Shown here: positions 23,228-31,559 of the stretch, piece by piece
Position numbering within the stretch: position 1 is the stretch's first letter
How the letters are laid out: each line of letters opens with the position of its first letter
Origin: an uncultured Bacilli bacterium
Lineage (GTDB): Bacteria > Bacillota_I > Bacilli_A > RF39 > UBA660
Direction: 5' to 3'
NCBI GenBank assembly: GCA_910587745.1
Contig: CAJUNE010000009.1
Location: 1-43,939, forward strand
DNA length: 43,939 nucleotides
Program-made: the position numbers and the translations under genes
The notes under the pieces: generated by a model
Told to the model about the DNA's origin: nothing
What the model saw: only the letters and a program-made list of their open reading frames with translations
The model's database searches: none

Positions 23228-23875
23228 ATGGAAGTAAAGAACCCTTTATATAAGAATCAAGGTATACATTGTATAAGTGCTATTTTTACAGTAGAAAAAG
23301 GAATAACTAAAGTCCTACTAATTAAAAGAAAAAATAATCCCTATAAAGACATGTGGGCTTTAGTAGGTGGCGCACTATATAATAATGAAGAAGTAGAGCA
23401 AGGCATGAAAAGAGAAATATATGAGAAATCAGGAATATCAGACATTAACTTATATTTTTCAGGAATATTTAGTAGAGTAAATCGTTCTCCTGTAATGAGA
23501 ATGGTTGCAATATCATATATTGGCGTTATTGATTCCGAAAGAGTAAACATATTAAAAGACACAATGAAGACTTCGAATGCTGATTGGGTACCGATTACAA
23601 ATATTCCAAAACTTGCCTATGATCATAATGAAATACTAATAAGAGCCTTAGAGACATTACAAGAAAAGATTGATAATACAGACATATTAAAATCTTTATT
23701 TCCCTATGGTTTTACTATTCCTGAGATTCATAAAACTTACGAAGCTATTTTAAATAAAATTATTGATCGAAGAAATTTTCGTAAGAAACTACTTAGTAAT
23801 AAACAAATAATTGAAACCAATGCTACAACCAAATTTGAGGGAAATAAACCAGCAATCATCTATCGATTTAAATAA
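23228..23875 (+). CDS. NrtR-like Nudix-domain transcriptional regulator
   Basis: 215 residues from the ATG at 23228 (AAGGTGAT upstream). The first 145 residues form a Nudix domain: LLIKRKNNPYKDMWALVGG then the box G-x5-E-x7-RE-I-Y-E-K-S-G-I. The second Glu of the usual EE pair, a metal ligand in hydrolases, is Lys. Residues about 150-215 (SLFPYGFTIPEIHKTYEAIL and onward, with DRRNFRKKLL) are the winged-helix domain of NrtR-type regulators. NrtR proteins sense ADP-ribose and control NAD or sugar genes. The degraded box suggests binding without hydrolysis. Its target genes are not evident here; autoregulation is possible. Confidence 0.87.
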   Translation: MEVKNPLYKNQGIHCISAIFTVEKGITKVLLIKRKNNPYKDMWALVGGALYNNEEVEQGMKREIYEKSGISDINLYFSGIFSRVNRSPVMRMVAISYIGVIDSERVNILKDTMKTSNADWVPITNIPKLAYDHNEILIRALETLQEKIDNTDILKSLFPYGFTIPEIHKTYEAILNKIIDRRNFRKKLLSNKQIIETNATTKFEGNKPAIIYRFK

Positions 23876-23904
23876 AAATTAAAGTAAAGGAAGGAATGGA
23901 AAAG

Positions 23905-24684
23905 ATGTTAAGAGTTAAAGAAAATGTAAAAGGGGAAAAATATCAAAAATTACAAGAATTAAAAGAAAAATTAAATTTTATAGTTGAAGGATTAGAGAAT
24001 TATCCAAAAGATAACAGGCCAATTTATTATATCGCCAATCATAGTTGTCTAATGGATATATTTTATTTGTCAATGGCAGTACCTGATAATCAAATAATGG
24101 TTGTAAGTAATAGAATAGTTTATAAGCCAATTAAAGAAAAACAAGACACTATAAATAACTATCTATATACTTTACCATTAGAACCAACAGGTAAAGTATA
24201 TGCTGACATTAGTATAAATGCTGCTTCAGAAATATTAGCCAGTGGAGTAAATTTAAGTATATTCCCAGAAGGGGTATACAATGATAGAACTGCTATTACA
24301 AGAGGAAGAACTGGTATGGCTAGAATTTTATTTGAAACTTGTCGAAAAGGTATAATGCCATATTTAGTACCAATCGCAATTGATGTAGATACTAAGGATC
24401 CAACCTTAGATAGATATACAATATGTGAAGATGACAACGTTGAAGTGAAAATATTAGAACCAGTAGATTACGAATATTTAATAAGAGGCTATTTTAAAAG
24501 TGATAGTATTAAAGAAAAAAATGCAATTTTGCATGAAGTAACAGATGAATGTATGCAAAATATTGCTGATGCTTTATCTATTCCTTTTACAGGCGAATAT
24601 AAACCAGCAATTCCAAAAGATAATATAATGTTTCAAGATGGTACAACTATTGCATTAGAAGAAGCAGGTTTAGAAAAAATATAG
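23905..24684 (+). CDS. PlsC-type 1-acylglycerol-3-phosphate acyltransferase
   Basis: 259 residues from the ATG at 23905; an in-frame ATG at 23896 lies too close to the AAAGGAAGG site. Acyltransferase motifs: IANHSCLMD (HxxxxD, about 43-51), LPLEPTGK, and FPEGVYNDR (about 119-127). No membrane helix is clear, so membrane association is probably by amphipathic segments. The C-terminal 70 residues are an extension beyond the catalytic domain. Members attach an acyl chain to lysophosphatidic acid in phospholipid synthesis; the acceptor here is inferred. It follows the NrtR-like gene by 29 bases. Confidence 0.83.
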   Translation: MLRVKENVKGEKYQKLQELKEKLNFIVEGLENYPKDNRPIYYIANHSCLMDIFYLSMAVPDNQIMVVSNRIVYKPIKEKQDTINNYLYTLPLEPTGKVYADISINAASEILASGVNLSIFPEGVYNDRTAITRGRTGMARILFETCRKGIMPYLVPIAIDVDTKDPTLDRYTICEDDNVEVKILEPVDYEYLIRGYFKSDSIKEKNAILHEVTDECMQNIADALSIPFTGEYKPAIPKDNIMFQDGTTIALEEAGLEKI

Positions 24685-24774
24685 ATAGATTTAAAACAGA
24701 AATTAATACTAGAACTGAAAAATTAATTAGAGTTTTAAGAAAATAAAAGGTATAATATAATTAGGAGGAAAACA

Positions 24775-25410
24775 ATGAAAAAAATATTAATATATGGTGA
24801 TTCAAACGTATGGGGTGACAATTTTATAACTAGAAAAAGAATACCAGATGAATCACAATGGTCTAATATATTACAAAAAGAATTAGGTAATGATTATAAA
24901 ATATTGCAAGAAGGCTTACCAGGAAGGGTTGCCGGAAGTATTGAAAAAGAAAAACAGTTTAAAAATGGTCGAGATACATTTTTATCAACATTTAGAACAA
25001 ATGCTCCAGTAGATATAATAATAATCGCTTTAGGTACAAATGATTTACAAATAAAATATGACAGAGAAACCAGTTGCATCATAGAAGATTTATTATGGTA
25101 CAAAGACATAATAGAACAAGAATATGCTGACGAAGATAATAAAAATAAATATTTTAAAAAAGGAAAATTACCTGAAATAATTTATATTTTACCAACTCAT
25201 TTTACAACAGTAAGACGTGATAATCCTATATTTAATAATCATAGTGAAATAAAAAGACAACAAATAATAAAATCATTTAATGATAACAAGATTATTAAAT
25301 CATATGTTTTTAATGATTTAGAATTATTTGCAGATGGTATTCATTTAAATTACAATGGTCATGCTAAATTAGCAAATTACGTTAAAAATATAATTGGGGA
25401 ATTAACATAA
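24775..25410 (+). CDS. SGNH/GDSL hydrolase
   Basis: 211 residues. The four SGNH blocks are visible: YGDSNVWG (7-14, Ser nucleophile), G in GLPGRV (about 48-53), GTND (about 87-90) and DGIHLN (about 190-195, Asp-His pair). Family members are esterases or acetylhydrolases acting on lipids or sugars. No signal peptide, so cytoplasmic. Start supported by TTAGGAGG eight bases upstream. Confidence 0.92.
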   Translation: MKKILIYGDSNVWGDNFITRKRIPDESQWSNILQKELGNDYKILQEGLPGRVAGSIEKEKQFKNGRDTFLSTFRTNAPVDIIIIALGTNDLQIKYDRETSCIIEDLLWYKDIIEQEYADEDNKNKYFKKGKLPEIIYILPTHFTTVRRDNPIFNNHSEIKRQQIIKSFNDNKIIKSYVFNDLELFADGIHLNYNGHAKLANYVKNIIGELT

Positions 25411-25444
25411 ATAAAAAAGTATCGTAATTTTTCATATTTTAAGA

Positions 25445-25455
25445 TATAATATAAT
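25445..25455 (+). promoter_or_regulatory. Double -10 box directly before an ATG
   Basis: Two overlapping TATAAT boxes (25445-25450 and 25450-25455) stand three to eight bases before the ATG at 25458, and no ribosome binding site is seen. Transcription from the first box would begin at or next to the A of the start codon, giving a leaderless message. No good -35 is visible. Confidence 0.5.
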
Positions 25456-25457
25456 AG

Positions 25458-26054
25458 ATGCTTATGAAAATAATAATATGTATAACACTATTTATATTAT
25501 TTATTCTATGGACTATTCTTTTAGTTAAAGGTAAATTATCAAGAATAGATAACATAGTATATAATAAAATAAAACATAGTACCAAAAAAACAATATTTTT
25601 TAAATATTTTACTAATTTAGCTAGTACAAAATATTTTATTATTATTTGTTTATTAATTATAATATTTCTAAAAAATAAACTAGCTTTATTAATTAGTTTT
25701 GCTATGATTATAAATGCCATAATTGTATTTATAGCTAAACATATAATAAAAAGAGAAAGACCAAATATAAATAGAATAGTAGAAGAAAAAGGTTACAGCT
25801 ATCCCTCAGGCCATACTTTTAGTGCCACCTGTTTTTATGGTTTAATGATATTTTTAATTACTATGAGTAGTCTTAATCTAGGATATCAAATAATAATAAC
25901 AATACCTTTAATTAGTATAATACTATTAATTGGTTTTAGTAGAATTTATTTAGGAGTACATTACTTTAGTGATTGTATCGCCGGTTTACTTTTATCCACA
26001 AGCTATATATTTTTATATGTCTACATAATGTCTGATATTTTAAAATTATTATAA
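25458..26054 (+). CDS. PAP2-family membrane phosphatase
   Basis: 198 residues with about five or six membrane segments. The three phosphatase motifs are present: KRERPN (about 94-99, K-x6-RP type), YPSGHTFS (about 112-119) and SRIYLGVHYFSD (about 161-172). Such enzymes dephosphorylate undecaprenyl pyrophosphate or phosphatidic-acid-type lipids at the membrane. The start may be leaderless (see the -10 boxes); an in-frame ATG two codons later is the alternative. Confidence 0.88.
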   Translation: MLMKIIICITLFILFILWTILLVKGKLSRIDNIVYNKIKHSTKKTIFFKYFTNLASTKYFIIICLLIIIFLKNKLALLISFAMIINAIIVFIAKHIIKRERPNINRIVEEKGYSYPSGHTFSATCFYGLMIFLITMSSLNLGYQIIITIPLISIILLIGFSRIYLGVHYFSDCIAGLLLSTSYIFLYVYIMSDILKLL

Positions 26055-26097
26055 CATTGTAAAAACTACGTGATATAATAAATAAGTAGGTGAAGAT

Positions 26098-27528
26098 ATG
26101 GCGAAATTAAATAAAAACGAACGTACTAAAATAATGCCATTTTTTAAATATTTAGCATTTATTTTAATTTTTATTACAATAATAACCTTAGGTTTATTTA
26201 AATTCATTGATGTATTACCAGGAGAATACTTCTTTATATTATGTATATTACTAGGTACAGTCACATTAGGTTTAAGTCTATTAATATTAACAAGACATGG
26301 TCCTAAGAAACGAGCAATAGGGACCTTCTTATCATTAATCTATTTAGTATTTTTAATACTAGCAATAATATATGAACTAAATACGATTGGTTTTTTAAAA
26401 AAGTTAGGATTTAAAAATTACAAAACAGAAAATTATAGTATATTAGTTTTAAAAGATAGTAAATATGAAAAAATAGAAGATTTAGAAAAAAAGGATATAG
26501 GAAGTTTAGAATTTAATACTGATGGTTTAAAAGATTCCAAAGAAAAAATAGAAAAAAAGATTAGTGTTAATTTTAAAACATATAATGATATAAGTGAATT
26601 AAAAAAAGATTTTGAAAAAAAGAAAGTAGAAGCAATGTTAATTGAAAATTCTATTTTAGCAATTCTTACGGAAGATGATAGCGAGTTTGCTAGTAGTTAT
26701 AAAGTTATATATGATTTTTCTGTAGATGTTGAAACCAAAGATATAGCCAAGAAAGTTGATATAACCAAAGATACATTTAGTATATATGTTTCAGGAATAG
26801 ATACTTATGGTGCTGTATCATCAGTATCAAGAAGTGATGTTAATATGGTTATTACAGTTAATCCCAAAACCAATAAGATTTTAATAACATCTATTCCTAG
26901 AGATTATTATGTTCCTCTAGCAGGTAAAGATGGTAAAGATAAACTTACTCATGCTGGAATATATGGAGTTGAAACAAGTGTTAAAACCATAGAAAATTTA
27001 TTAGATACAAAAATAAATTATTACATCAAGGTTAATTTTACATCTTTAATAAAAGTAGTAGATGCCTTAGGGGGAGTTAAAGTATATTCAAAATATAATT
27101 TTACTTCAATGGATGGTTATACTTACAAAGAAGGATACAATAATGTTAATGGTGAAAAAGCTTTGTCATTTGTTAGAGAACGTAAAGCTTTTAATGGCGG
27201 CGATAGAGTAAGAGTCGAGAATCAAGCGGCGATGATAAAAGCATTAGTAGAAAAAGCGACAAGTCCAAGTATAATTACAAAATATAATAGTTTATTAAAA
27301 ACATTAGAAAAACTATTTGTTACCAACTTAAATATGGAAGATATAACGGAGTTTATCAAGAAACAAATAGATGATATGAAATCTTGGGAGGTAGAAAGTC
27401 AATCTCTAGATGGCAAAGATGATTATCAATATACATATTCTTATAAAGGGCAAAAACTATATGTCATGACACCTGATAATGAAACAGTAATAAATGCTCA
27501 TAATAAAATCGAAGAAATGTTTAATTAA
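26098..27528 (+). CDS. LytR-CpsA-Psr (LCP) family protein with extra extracellular domain
   Basis: 476 residues. Three membrane helices fill the first 100 residues (about 18-37, 43-63, 76-95). Residues about 115-215 form an extra domain (SILVLKDSKYEKIEDL ... EAMLIENSILAIL) that looks like one lobe of a periplasmic-binding fold. The LCP domain follows from about 225: FSIYVSGIDT, SRSDVNMVITVN, SIPRDYYVPL (pyrophosphate-binding Arg), LGGVKVYS and FVRERKAFNGGDRVR near 360-374. LCP enzymes attach teichoic acids or capsule polymers to the wall. Start supported by TAGGTGAAG. Confidence 0.92.
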   Translation: MAKLNKNERTKIMPFFKYLAFILIFITIITLGLFKFIDVLPGEYFFILCILLGTVTLGLSLLILTRHGPKKRAIGTFLSLIYLVFLILAIIYELNTIGFLKKLGFKNYKTENYSILVLKDSKYEKIEDLEKKDIGSLEFNTDGLKDSKEKIEKKISVNFKTYNDISELKKDFEKKKVEAMLIENSILAILTEDDSEFASSYKVIYDFSVDVETKDIAKKVDITKDTFSIYVSGIDTYGAVSSVSRSDVNMVITVNPKTNKILITSIPRDYYVPLAGKDGKDKLTHAGIYGVETSVKTIENLLDTKINYYIKVNFTSLIKVVDALGGVKVYSKYNFTSMDGYTYKEGYNNVNGEKALSFVRERKAFNGGDRVRVENQAAMIKALVEKATSPSIITKYNSLLKTLEKLFVTNLNMEDITEFIKKQIDDMKSWEVESQSLDGKDDYQYTYSYKGQKLYVMTPDNETVINAHNKIEEMFN

Positions 27529-27543
27529 GACATTTCTTTTTTT
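27512..27543 (+). terminator. Terminator overlapping the LCP stop
   Basis: AAGAAATGT / ACATTTCTT with a nine-base loop that contains the TAA stop, followed by seven or more T. Confidence 0.85.
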
Positions 27544-27582
27544 GTAAATATTTTGTAAAATATTGTAAAATCTTTAAAAATA

Positions 27583-27669
27583 CAGATTTTGCTTTTTCTG
27601 TTATACAGATTTTTAATGTTTGACTTAGCAGATTCTTATTATTTAGCTAGACAAATTTTAATAAATCTG
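27583..27669. repeat. CAGATT/AATCTG boxes before the DUF1016 gene
   Basis: CAGATT occurs at 27583, 27606 and 27629 (the last within TTAGCAGATTCT) and the inverse AATCTG at 27664-27669, three bases before the -35 box. The region at 4921-5025 has the same set of boxes in the same order and almost the same distance to the promoter. Confidence 0.6.
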
Positions 27670-27672
27670 TTT

Positions 27673-27701
27673 TTGATAAATAAAAATATTTATGATAATT
27701 T
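27673..27701 (+). promoter_or_regulatory. Promoter of the DUF1016 gene
   Basis: TTGATA (27673-27678), 17-base spacer, TAATTT (27696-27701) with TG at the extended -10 position. It abuts the AATCTG box. Confidence 0.5.
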
Positions 27702-27723
27702 TCTATCAAAAGGAGAATTACAG

Positions 27724-28632
27724 ATGCAAGAAAAAGAATATTTTTAACGAAATAGAAAGTTTTATCAAAAAGAATGAAATCAGAAAAAAAGAACATATTT
27801 TAGAAAGCAATTATGAGACATTAAGAAACTATCGGGAAATAGGAAGGTTAATTATAGAAGCACAAAGTGGCAATAGCAAAGCAAAATATGGTGATGAATT
27901 AATTAAAAAATGGAGTAAAGAATTTACAAATAAATATGGTAAAGGATATGACGCTACTAATTTAAAAAGATTTAGACAATATTATTTAATTTTTCAAAAA
28001 AGTGGCCCAGTGGGCCACCAATTAAGTTGGACTCATTTTAGATATTTAATTCCTATAAAAAATGAAAACAAAATAATTTATGTATTGAGAAAAAACTATC
28101 CAAAAATGAACTTATTAAAGAGATAAAATCAAATTCCTTTGAAAGACTTTTGAACAAACCTAAACAAATTGAAATAATTCAACCAAGAAATAATTATTCT
28201 TTATTAGGTCAAACTAAAAATCCTATTATAATAGAAATAGACAAAGGAGAAAAGATAAAAACAGAGAAAGAATTAGAAATAACAATAATATCAAAATTAA
28301 AATTGTTTTTTAATCAACTAGGAGAAGGTTTTGCATTTATAGATAATCAATATAAAATAAACTATGAAAATAAAAACTATTTTATAGATATATTATTATT
28401 TAATTATAAGTTAAATTGTTTTATAGTAGTCGAATTAAAACTTCGAAAACTTTTAAAAGAAGACAAAGCCCAAGTTGAATTTTATATGAATTTAATTGAT
28501 AAAAATATAAAAGAACCCCTTCATAATAAAACAATAGGAATAATTATAACGAGACAAAATGATAAACTAATAGCAAATTTTGTTAAAAGTGATAAATTAA
28601 TACCTTTAACATACAAGCTAAAAAACAAATAG
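27724..28632 (+). pseudogene. DUF1016/YhcG-type PD-(D/E)XK nuclease, two frameshifts
   Basis: Original start ATG 27724 with AAAGGAG eight bases upstream. Reading it gives MQEKEYF and then a stop; dropping one T from the T5 run (27741-27745) continues as NEIESFIKK... through the DUF1016 N-terminal domain (KYGDELIKKWSKEF, NLKRFRQYY, QLSWTHFRYLIPI). At 28102-28106 an A5 run needs one more A to join NELIKEIKSNSFERLL to the C-terminal nuclease domain (FIDILLFN ... VVELK: D and E-x-K kept). The restored protein would be about 300 residues; a few residues seem missing near 28080. Known relatives are linked to phage defence or restriction. Either a decayed gene or sequencing errors in homopolymers. 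Confidence 0.8.
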
Positions 28633-28633
28633 A

Positions 28634-28662
28634 TTTACTAAACAATAATAAATTGATATAAT
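28634..28662 (+). promoter_or_regulatory. Extended -10 promoter
   Basis: TTTACT (28634-28639), 17-base spacer, TATAAT (28657-28662) preceded by TGA. It drives the membrane protein at 28685. Confidence 0.65.
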
Positions 28663-28684
28663 AAATAAAGGAAAGAGAGATTAT

Positions 28685-29221
28685 ATGAAAAAGAAAGAAC
28701 TAGTAGATTTTATTATTGGTTTATTATTAATGTTTTTAGCAGTAAGTATAATATTATTACCAACATTTAAAATAACAAATATTAAAATAGTATTACTAAC
28801 AATTTTTGGCTTTTACACCATATTTAAAATAGTAAGTTTTATATTAATATATAAAGAAAAAGACTATGAAAGTTTATTTACAAGTTTAGTATCAGGTTCT
28901 AGTTTAATAGCTACAAGTCTAATAGAATTAACAACTAAAAATATAGCTTTAATTCTTATGATATGGATGGGATTAATGAGTTTAATAAAACTAAAAAAAG
29001 CTGATTTTTATCATGATAGAGAAAATAAAATGTGGATATTAAGATTATTAATATTATTTATTTTTATCGCCAGTGGTTTATTAACAAGTATAAATTTATT
29101 TTATGATAATAGTGTCCAAATTTTATTAATAGGATATTTCTTTTTAGTAAATAGCATCTTAGATACAATATCACCATTAGTAGAATATATAAGTAGAGGT
29201 ATATATGAAAGTAATAAATGA
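28685..29221 (+). CDS. DUF308/HdeD-like multi-pass membrane protein
   Basis: 178 residues with about six membrane segments in pairs (about 8-27, 33-53, 68-83, 86-103, 118-137, 144-163). The paired pattern and basic loops resemble the DUF308/HdeD family, but no sharp motif proves it. Function unknown. The last 17 bases overlap the methyltransferase gene, so the two are in one operon. Start supported by AAAGGAAAGAGAG. Confidence 0.65.
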   Translation: MKKKELVDFIIGLLLMFLAVSIILLPTFKITNIKIVLLTIFGFYTIFKIVSFILIYKEKDYESLFTSLVSGSSLIATSLIELTTKNIALILMIWMGLMSLIKLKKADFYHDRENKMWILRLLILFIFIASGLLTSINLFYDNSVQILLIGYFFLVNSILDTISPLVEYISRGIYESNK

Positions 29222-30068
29222 TTTTAAAGATTATGAAATATTAGATATGGCCAATGGCCAAAAATTAGAAAAATGGGGGAATATTATTTTATCAAGACCA
29301 GACCCTCAAATAATATGGACAGATAAAAATATGGCTAAATGGAATGAAGATGCTGAATATAACAGAAGTTCCACAGGTGGTGGAAAATGGAATATCAAGG
29401 AAAACATTCCAGATTCTTGGATAATAGAATATAAAGATTTAAAATTTAATTTAAAATTAATGGGATTTAAACATACAGGATTATTTCCGGAGCAAGCTTT
29501 TAATTGGGACTTAATTAGAGAAAAAATAAAAGAAAGTAAAAAAGAGATTAAAGTATTAAATTTATTCGCTTATACAGGTGGCGCCTCTATCGCTGCTTTA
29601 AAAGAAGGAGCAAGTGTTGTGCATGTTGACTCATCACGTGGTATGATTGATTGGGCTAGAGTTAATGTAAAGATTAATAATTTAGAAGATAAGCCAATTA
29701 GGTTTTTAGTTGATGATGTGAGAAAATTTGTTAAAAGAGAAATAAGACGTGGCAACAAATATGACATAATAATTATGGACCCACCATCATTTGGCAGAGG
29801 AAGTAAAAATGAAGTTTGGAATATAGAAACAGATTTAAATGAATTAATTAAGGATACAACAGAATTATTAAGTGATGAACCATTATTATTTATCATAAAT
29901 TCTTATACAACAGGTTTATCTAAAACAGTATTAGAAAATATATTATATTTAAATATTGAAAATAAACATCATGGAAAAATAACCAGTCATGAGTTAGGAT
30001 TACCAATGAAAGACAGTAAGTTAATATTACCATGTGGAGATACAGCAAGATGGGAGAGCATTAAATGA
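29205..30068 (+). CDS. RlmI-like class I SAM methyltransferase (probably rRNA)
   Basis: 287 residues. VLNLFAYTGGASIAAL (about 113-128) is the SAM-binding motif I, VHVDSSRGMIDWA follows as motif II, and IIMDPPSFGRGS (about 189-200) is the target-base motif of cytosine-5 rRNA methyltransferases of the RlmI/RlmK type. The upstream part (30-100) carries DPQIIWT and GLFPEQAFNWD. Likely 23S rRNA modification; the site is unknown. It overlaps its neighbours at both ends (17 bases and ATGA). Confidence 0.88.
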   Translation: MKVINDFKDYEILDMANGQKLEKWGNIILSRPDPQIIWTDKNMAKWNEDAEYNRSSTGGGKWNIKENIPDSWIIEYKDLKFNLKLMGFKHTGLFPEQAFNWDLIREKIKESKKEIKVLNLFAYTGGASIAALKEGASVVHVDSSRGMIDWARVNVKINNLEDKPIRFLVDDVRKFVKREIRRGNKYDIIIMDPPSFGRGSKNEVWNIETDLNELIKDTTELLSDEPLLFIINSYTTGLSKTVLENILYLNIENKHHGKITSHELGLPMKDSKLILPCGDTARWESIK

Positions 30069-30418
30069 AAAAAATAATTATAATTTTATTACTAGGCTTA
30101 TCATTAGTAGGATGTAGTACCAAAGAAAATCAAGATGTGAATTCAAGTAATGATTATAAACAAATAATGGAAGAGAAGGAATTTATCGTAATTGATGTTC
30201 GAACTAAAGAAGAATATGATGAAGGTCATGTTAAAGGTTCTATAAACATTCCCTATGATGAAATTAATAAAGATAGTGAAATTGCTAAAGAAAAAGTAGT
30301 ATTTGTTTATTGTAGGAGTGGCGTTAGAAGTAAAAAAGCATATGAAACATTAAAGGGTTTAGGTTATGAAGTATATGATTTGGGTGCTTTTAACTCTCTA
30401 GATTTAGAAAAAGAATAA
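30065..30418 (+). CDS. Rhodanese-domain lipoprotein
   Basis: 117 residues. Residues 1-17 are a lipoprotein signal with lipobox LVGC (Cys17). The rhodanese domain follows: FIVIDVRTKEEYDEGHVKGS (about 40-59), IPYDE, and the active loop CRSGVRSKKA (about 84-93, Cys84). Predicted to sit on the outer face of the cell membrane and handle sulfane sulfur or persulfides. The start overlaps the methyltransferase stop (ATGA). Confidence 0.9.
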   Translation: MKKIIIILLLGLSLVGCSTKENQDVNSSNDYKQIMEEKEFIVIDVRTKEEYDEGHVKGSINIPYDEINKDSEIAKEKVVFVYCRSGVRSKKAYETLKGLGYEVYDLGAFNSLDLEKE

Positions 30419-30473
30419 GTATAAAAATAAAAAAAGTTCATATATTTAATTAGAAAGTTGAGGAATTAAATAT

Positions 30474-30734
30474 ATGGAAATATTAAAAGTATCTAGTAAA
30501 TCAAATCCTAGTAAAGTAGCAGGAGCGATTGCTAACATCTTTAGAGAAAAAGGCAGTGTTGAAATTCAAACAATTGGTGCTGGTTCTTTAAATCAAGCAA
30601 TAAAGGGAATAGCTATAGCAAGAGGTTTTGTAGCGCCTAGTGGTGATAATTTAGTTGTTATACCTGCTTTCAATGATGTAGTAATAAATGGTGAAGACAA
30701 GACAGCAATGAAACTAATTGTTACTAAAAAATAA
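30474..30734 (+). CDS. spoVS: Stage V sporulation protein S
   Basis: 86 residues, the exact size of SpoVS. Highly conserved text: LKVSSKSNPSKVAGAIAN (4-21), GSVEIQTIGAGSLNQAIKGIAIARGFVAP (about 27-55) and an ending with AMKLIV. An Alba-like nucleic-acid-binding fold; in B. subtilis it acts at stage V and on septation. Start supported by TTGAGGAA. Monocistronic, with a terminator directly after. Confidence 0.96.
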   Translation: MEILKVSSKSNPSKVAGAIANIFREKGSVEIQTIGAGSLNQAIKGIAIARGFVAPSGDNLVVIPAFNDVVINGEDKTAMKLIVTKK

Positions 30735-30760
30735 AGGTCAATAAAAAATTGACTTTTTTC
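30731..30760 (+). terminator. Terminator of spoVS
   Basis: AAGGTCAAT / ATTGACTT with a five-base A loop and six T. Confidence 0.8.
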
Positions 30761-30831
30761 TTTACATTTAAATAGATAATAATTGTTAAATTATAAAATA
30801 TCATTTATAATTATAATAAGGGTGATAAAAA

Positions 30832-31065
30832 ATGAACTATACAATATTAACAGATATAGAAGGAAACAAATATAAAGTAGTTATCTTATTTACACATTTT
30901 GATTATAACTTTAGTAAGAATTATATAGTTTATTTAGAAGATAATGATTTACTAGCATCTCACTATGAAGAAAAAGATGGTAAATACATCATAGACAATG
31001 ATTTAAGTAGTAGTGAATACGACATGATTGATAAAATAATAGAAAGTAGAATGGAAAATGCGTAA
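30832..31065 (+). CDS. DUF1292 (YrzB-like) protein
   Basis: 77 residues. YTILTDIEGNKYKVVILFTHFDYNFSKNYIVYLED shows the DUF1292 pattern (DxxGNxxxxxxLFTF, then YxVY). Acidic, soluble. DUF1292 proteins are widespread in Bacillota and often next to RuvX/MreB-type genes; the function is unknown. AAGGGTGAT precedes the ATG. Overlaps the next gene by eight bases. Confidence 0.8.
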   Translation: MNYTILTDIEGNKYKVVILFTHFDYNFSKNYIVYLEDNDLLASHYEEKDGKYIIDNDLSSSEYDMIDKIIESRMENA

Positions 31066-31555
31066 ATTATATTTAACTTATAATGAAAAAGATAGTAAAA
31101 AAGAAGGTTATTCTTATAGTGGTGATACAAATCCTATTTATGTTAATTTAAGTAATGCTGAAATAGAAGCGTATTTAAGCAAAATATTAAGTGATGGAAT
31201 CATACAAGTTAGAAGTATCAATGAAAATACATTAGAACTTATAACAAGAAGTGGCGAAGTAGTAGTTATTGACAGTGTGAAGTTATTTAAAAGTAATGAT
31301 AGTCTAGATCTTTACTATAATGATTTAGGAAATAAAATAAGATTCTCTTTTGAAGACACCAACATAGCTACATATAAAAATAGTTTACCAGAAGGATATA
31401 GTCCAAGAGTAAATAGAGGAAAGAACAAAAGCCAAAAGTATTTAATAGATGAAACATTAGCGACCACTATAATATTAAGTAGTGGCTATCAAGAATTAAG
31501 TATAGACTTATCTGATATAGAAATGTATAATAGTGGAATGGAAAAAGGACGCTGA
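31058..31555 (+). CDS. Unknown soluble protein in the SDR operon
   Basis: 165 residues, no membrane segment or cysteine. Strand-rich N-terminal half (YLTYNEKDS, IYVNLSNAEIEAYL, TLELITRSGEVVVIDSVKLF) and a second part with a basic loop (SPRVNRGKNKSQKYL, about 114-128). I do not recognise the family. It starts inside DUF1292 and its stop is four bases before the SDR start, so it belongs to one five-gene run (30832-32710 and the decayed copy behind). Confidence 0.6.
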   Translation: MRKLYLTYNEKDSKKEGYSYSGDTNPIYVNLSNAEIEAYLSKILSDGIIQVRSINENTLELITRSGEVVVIDSVKLFKSNDSLDLYYNDLGNKIRFSFEDTNIATYKNSLPEGYSPRVNRGKNKSQKYLIDETLATTIILSSGYQELSIDLSDIEMYNSGMEKGR

Positions 31556-31559
31556 TAAA

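Noticed and set aside
27692..28126. Two separate small genes at 27692-28126 and 28150-28632
   Set aside because: Both halves fit one DUF1016 protein after two one-base corrections, and the only good ribosome binding site serves the ATG at 27724.
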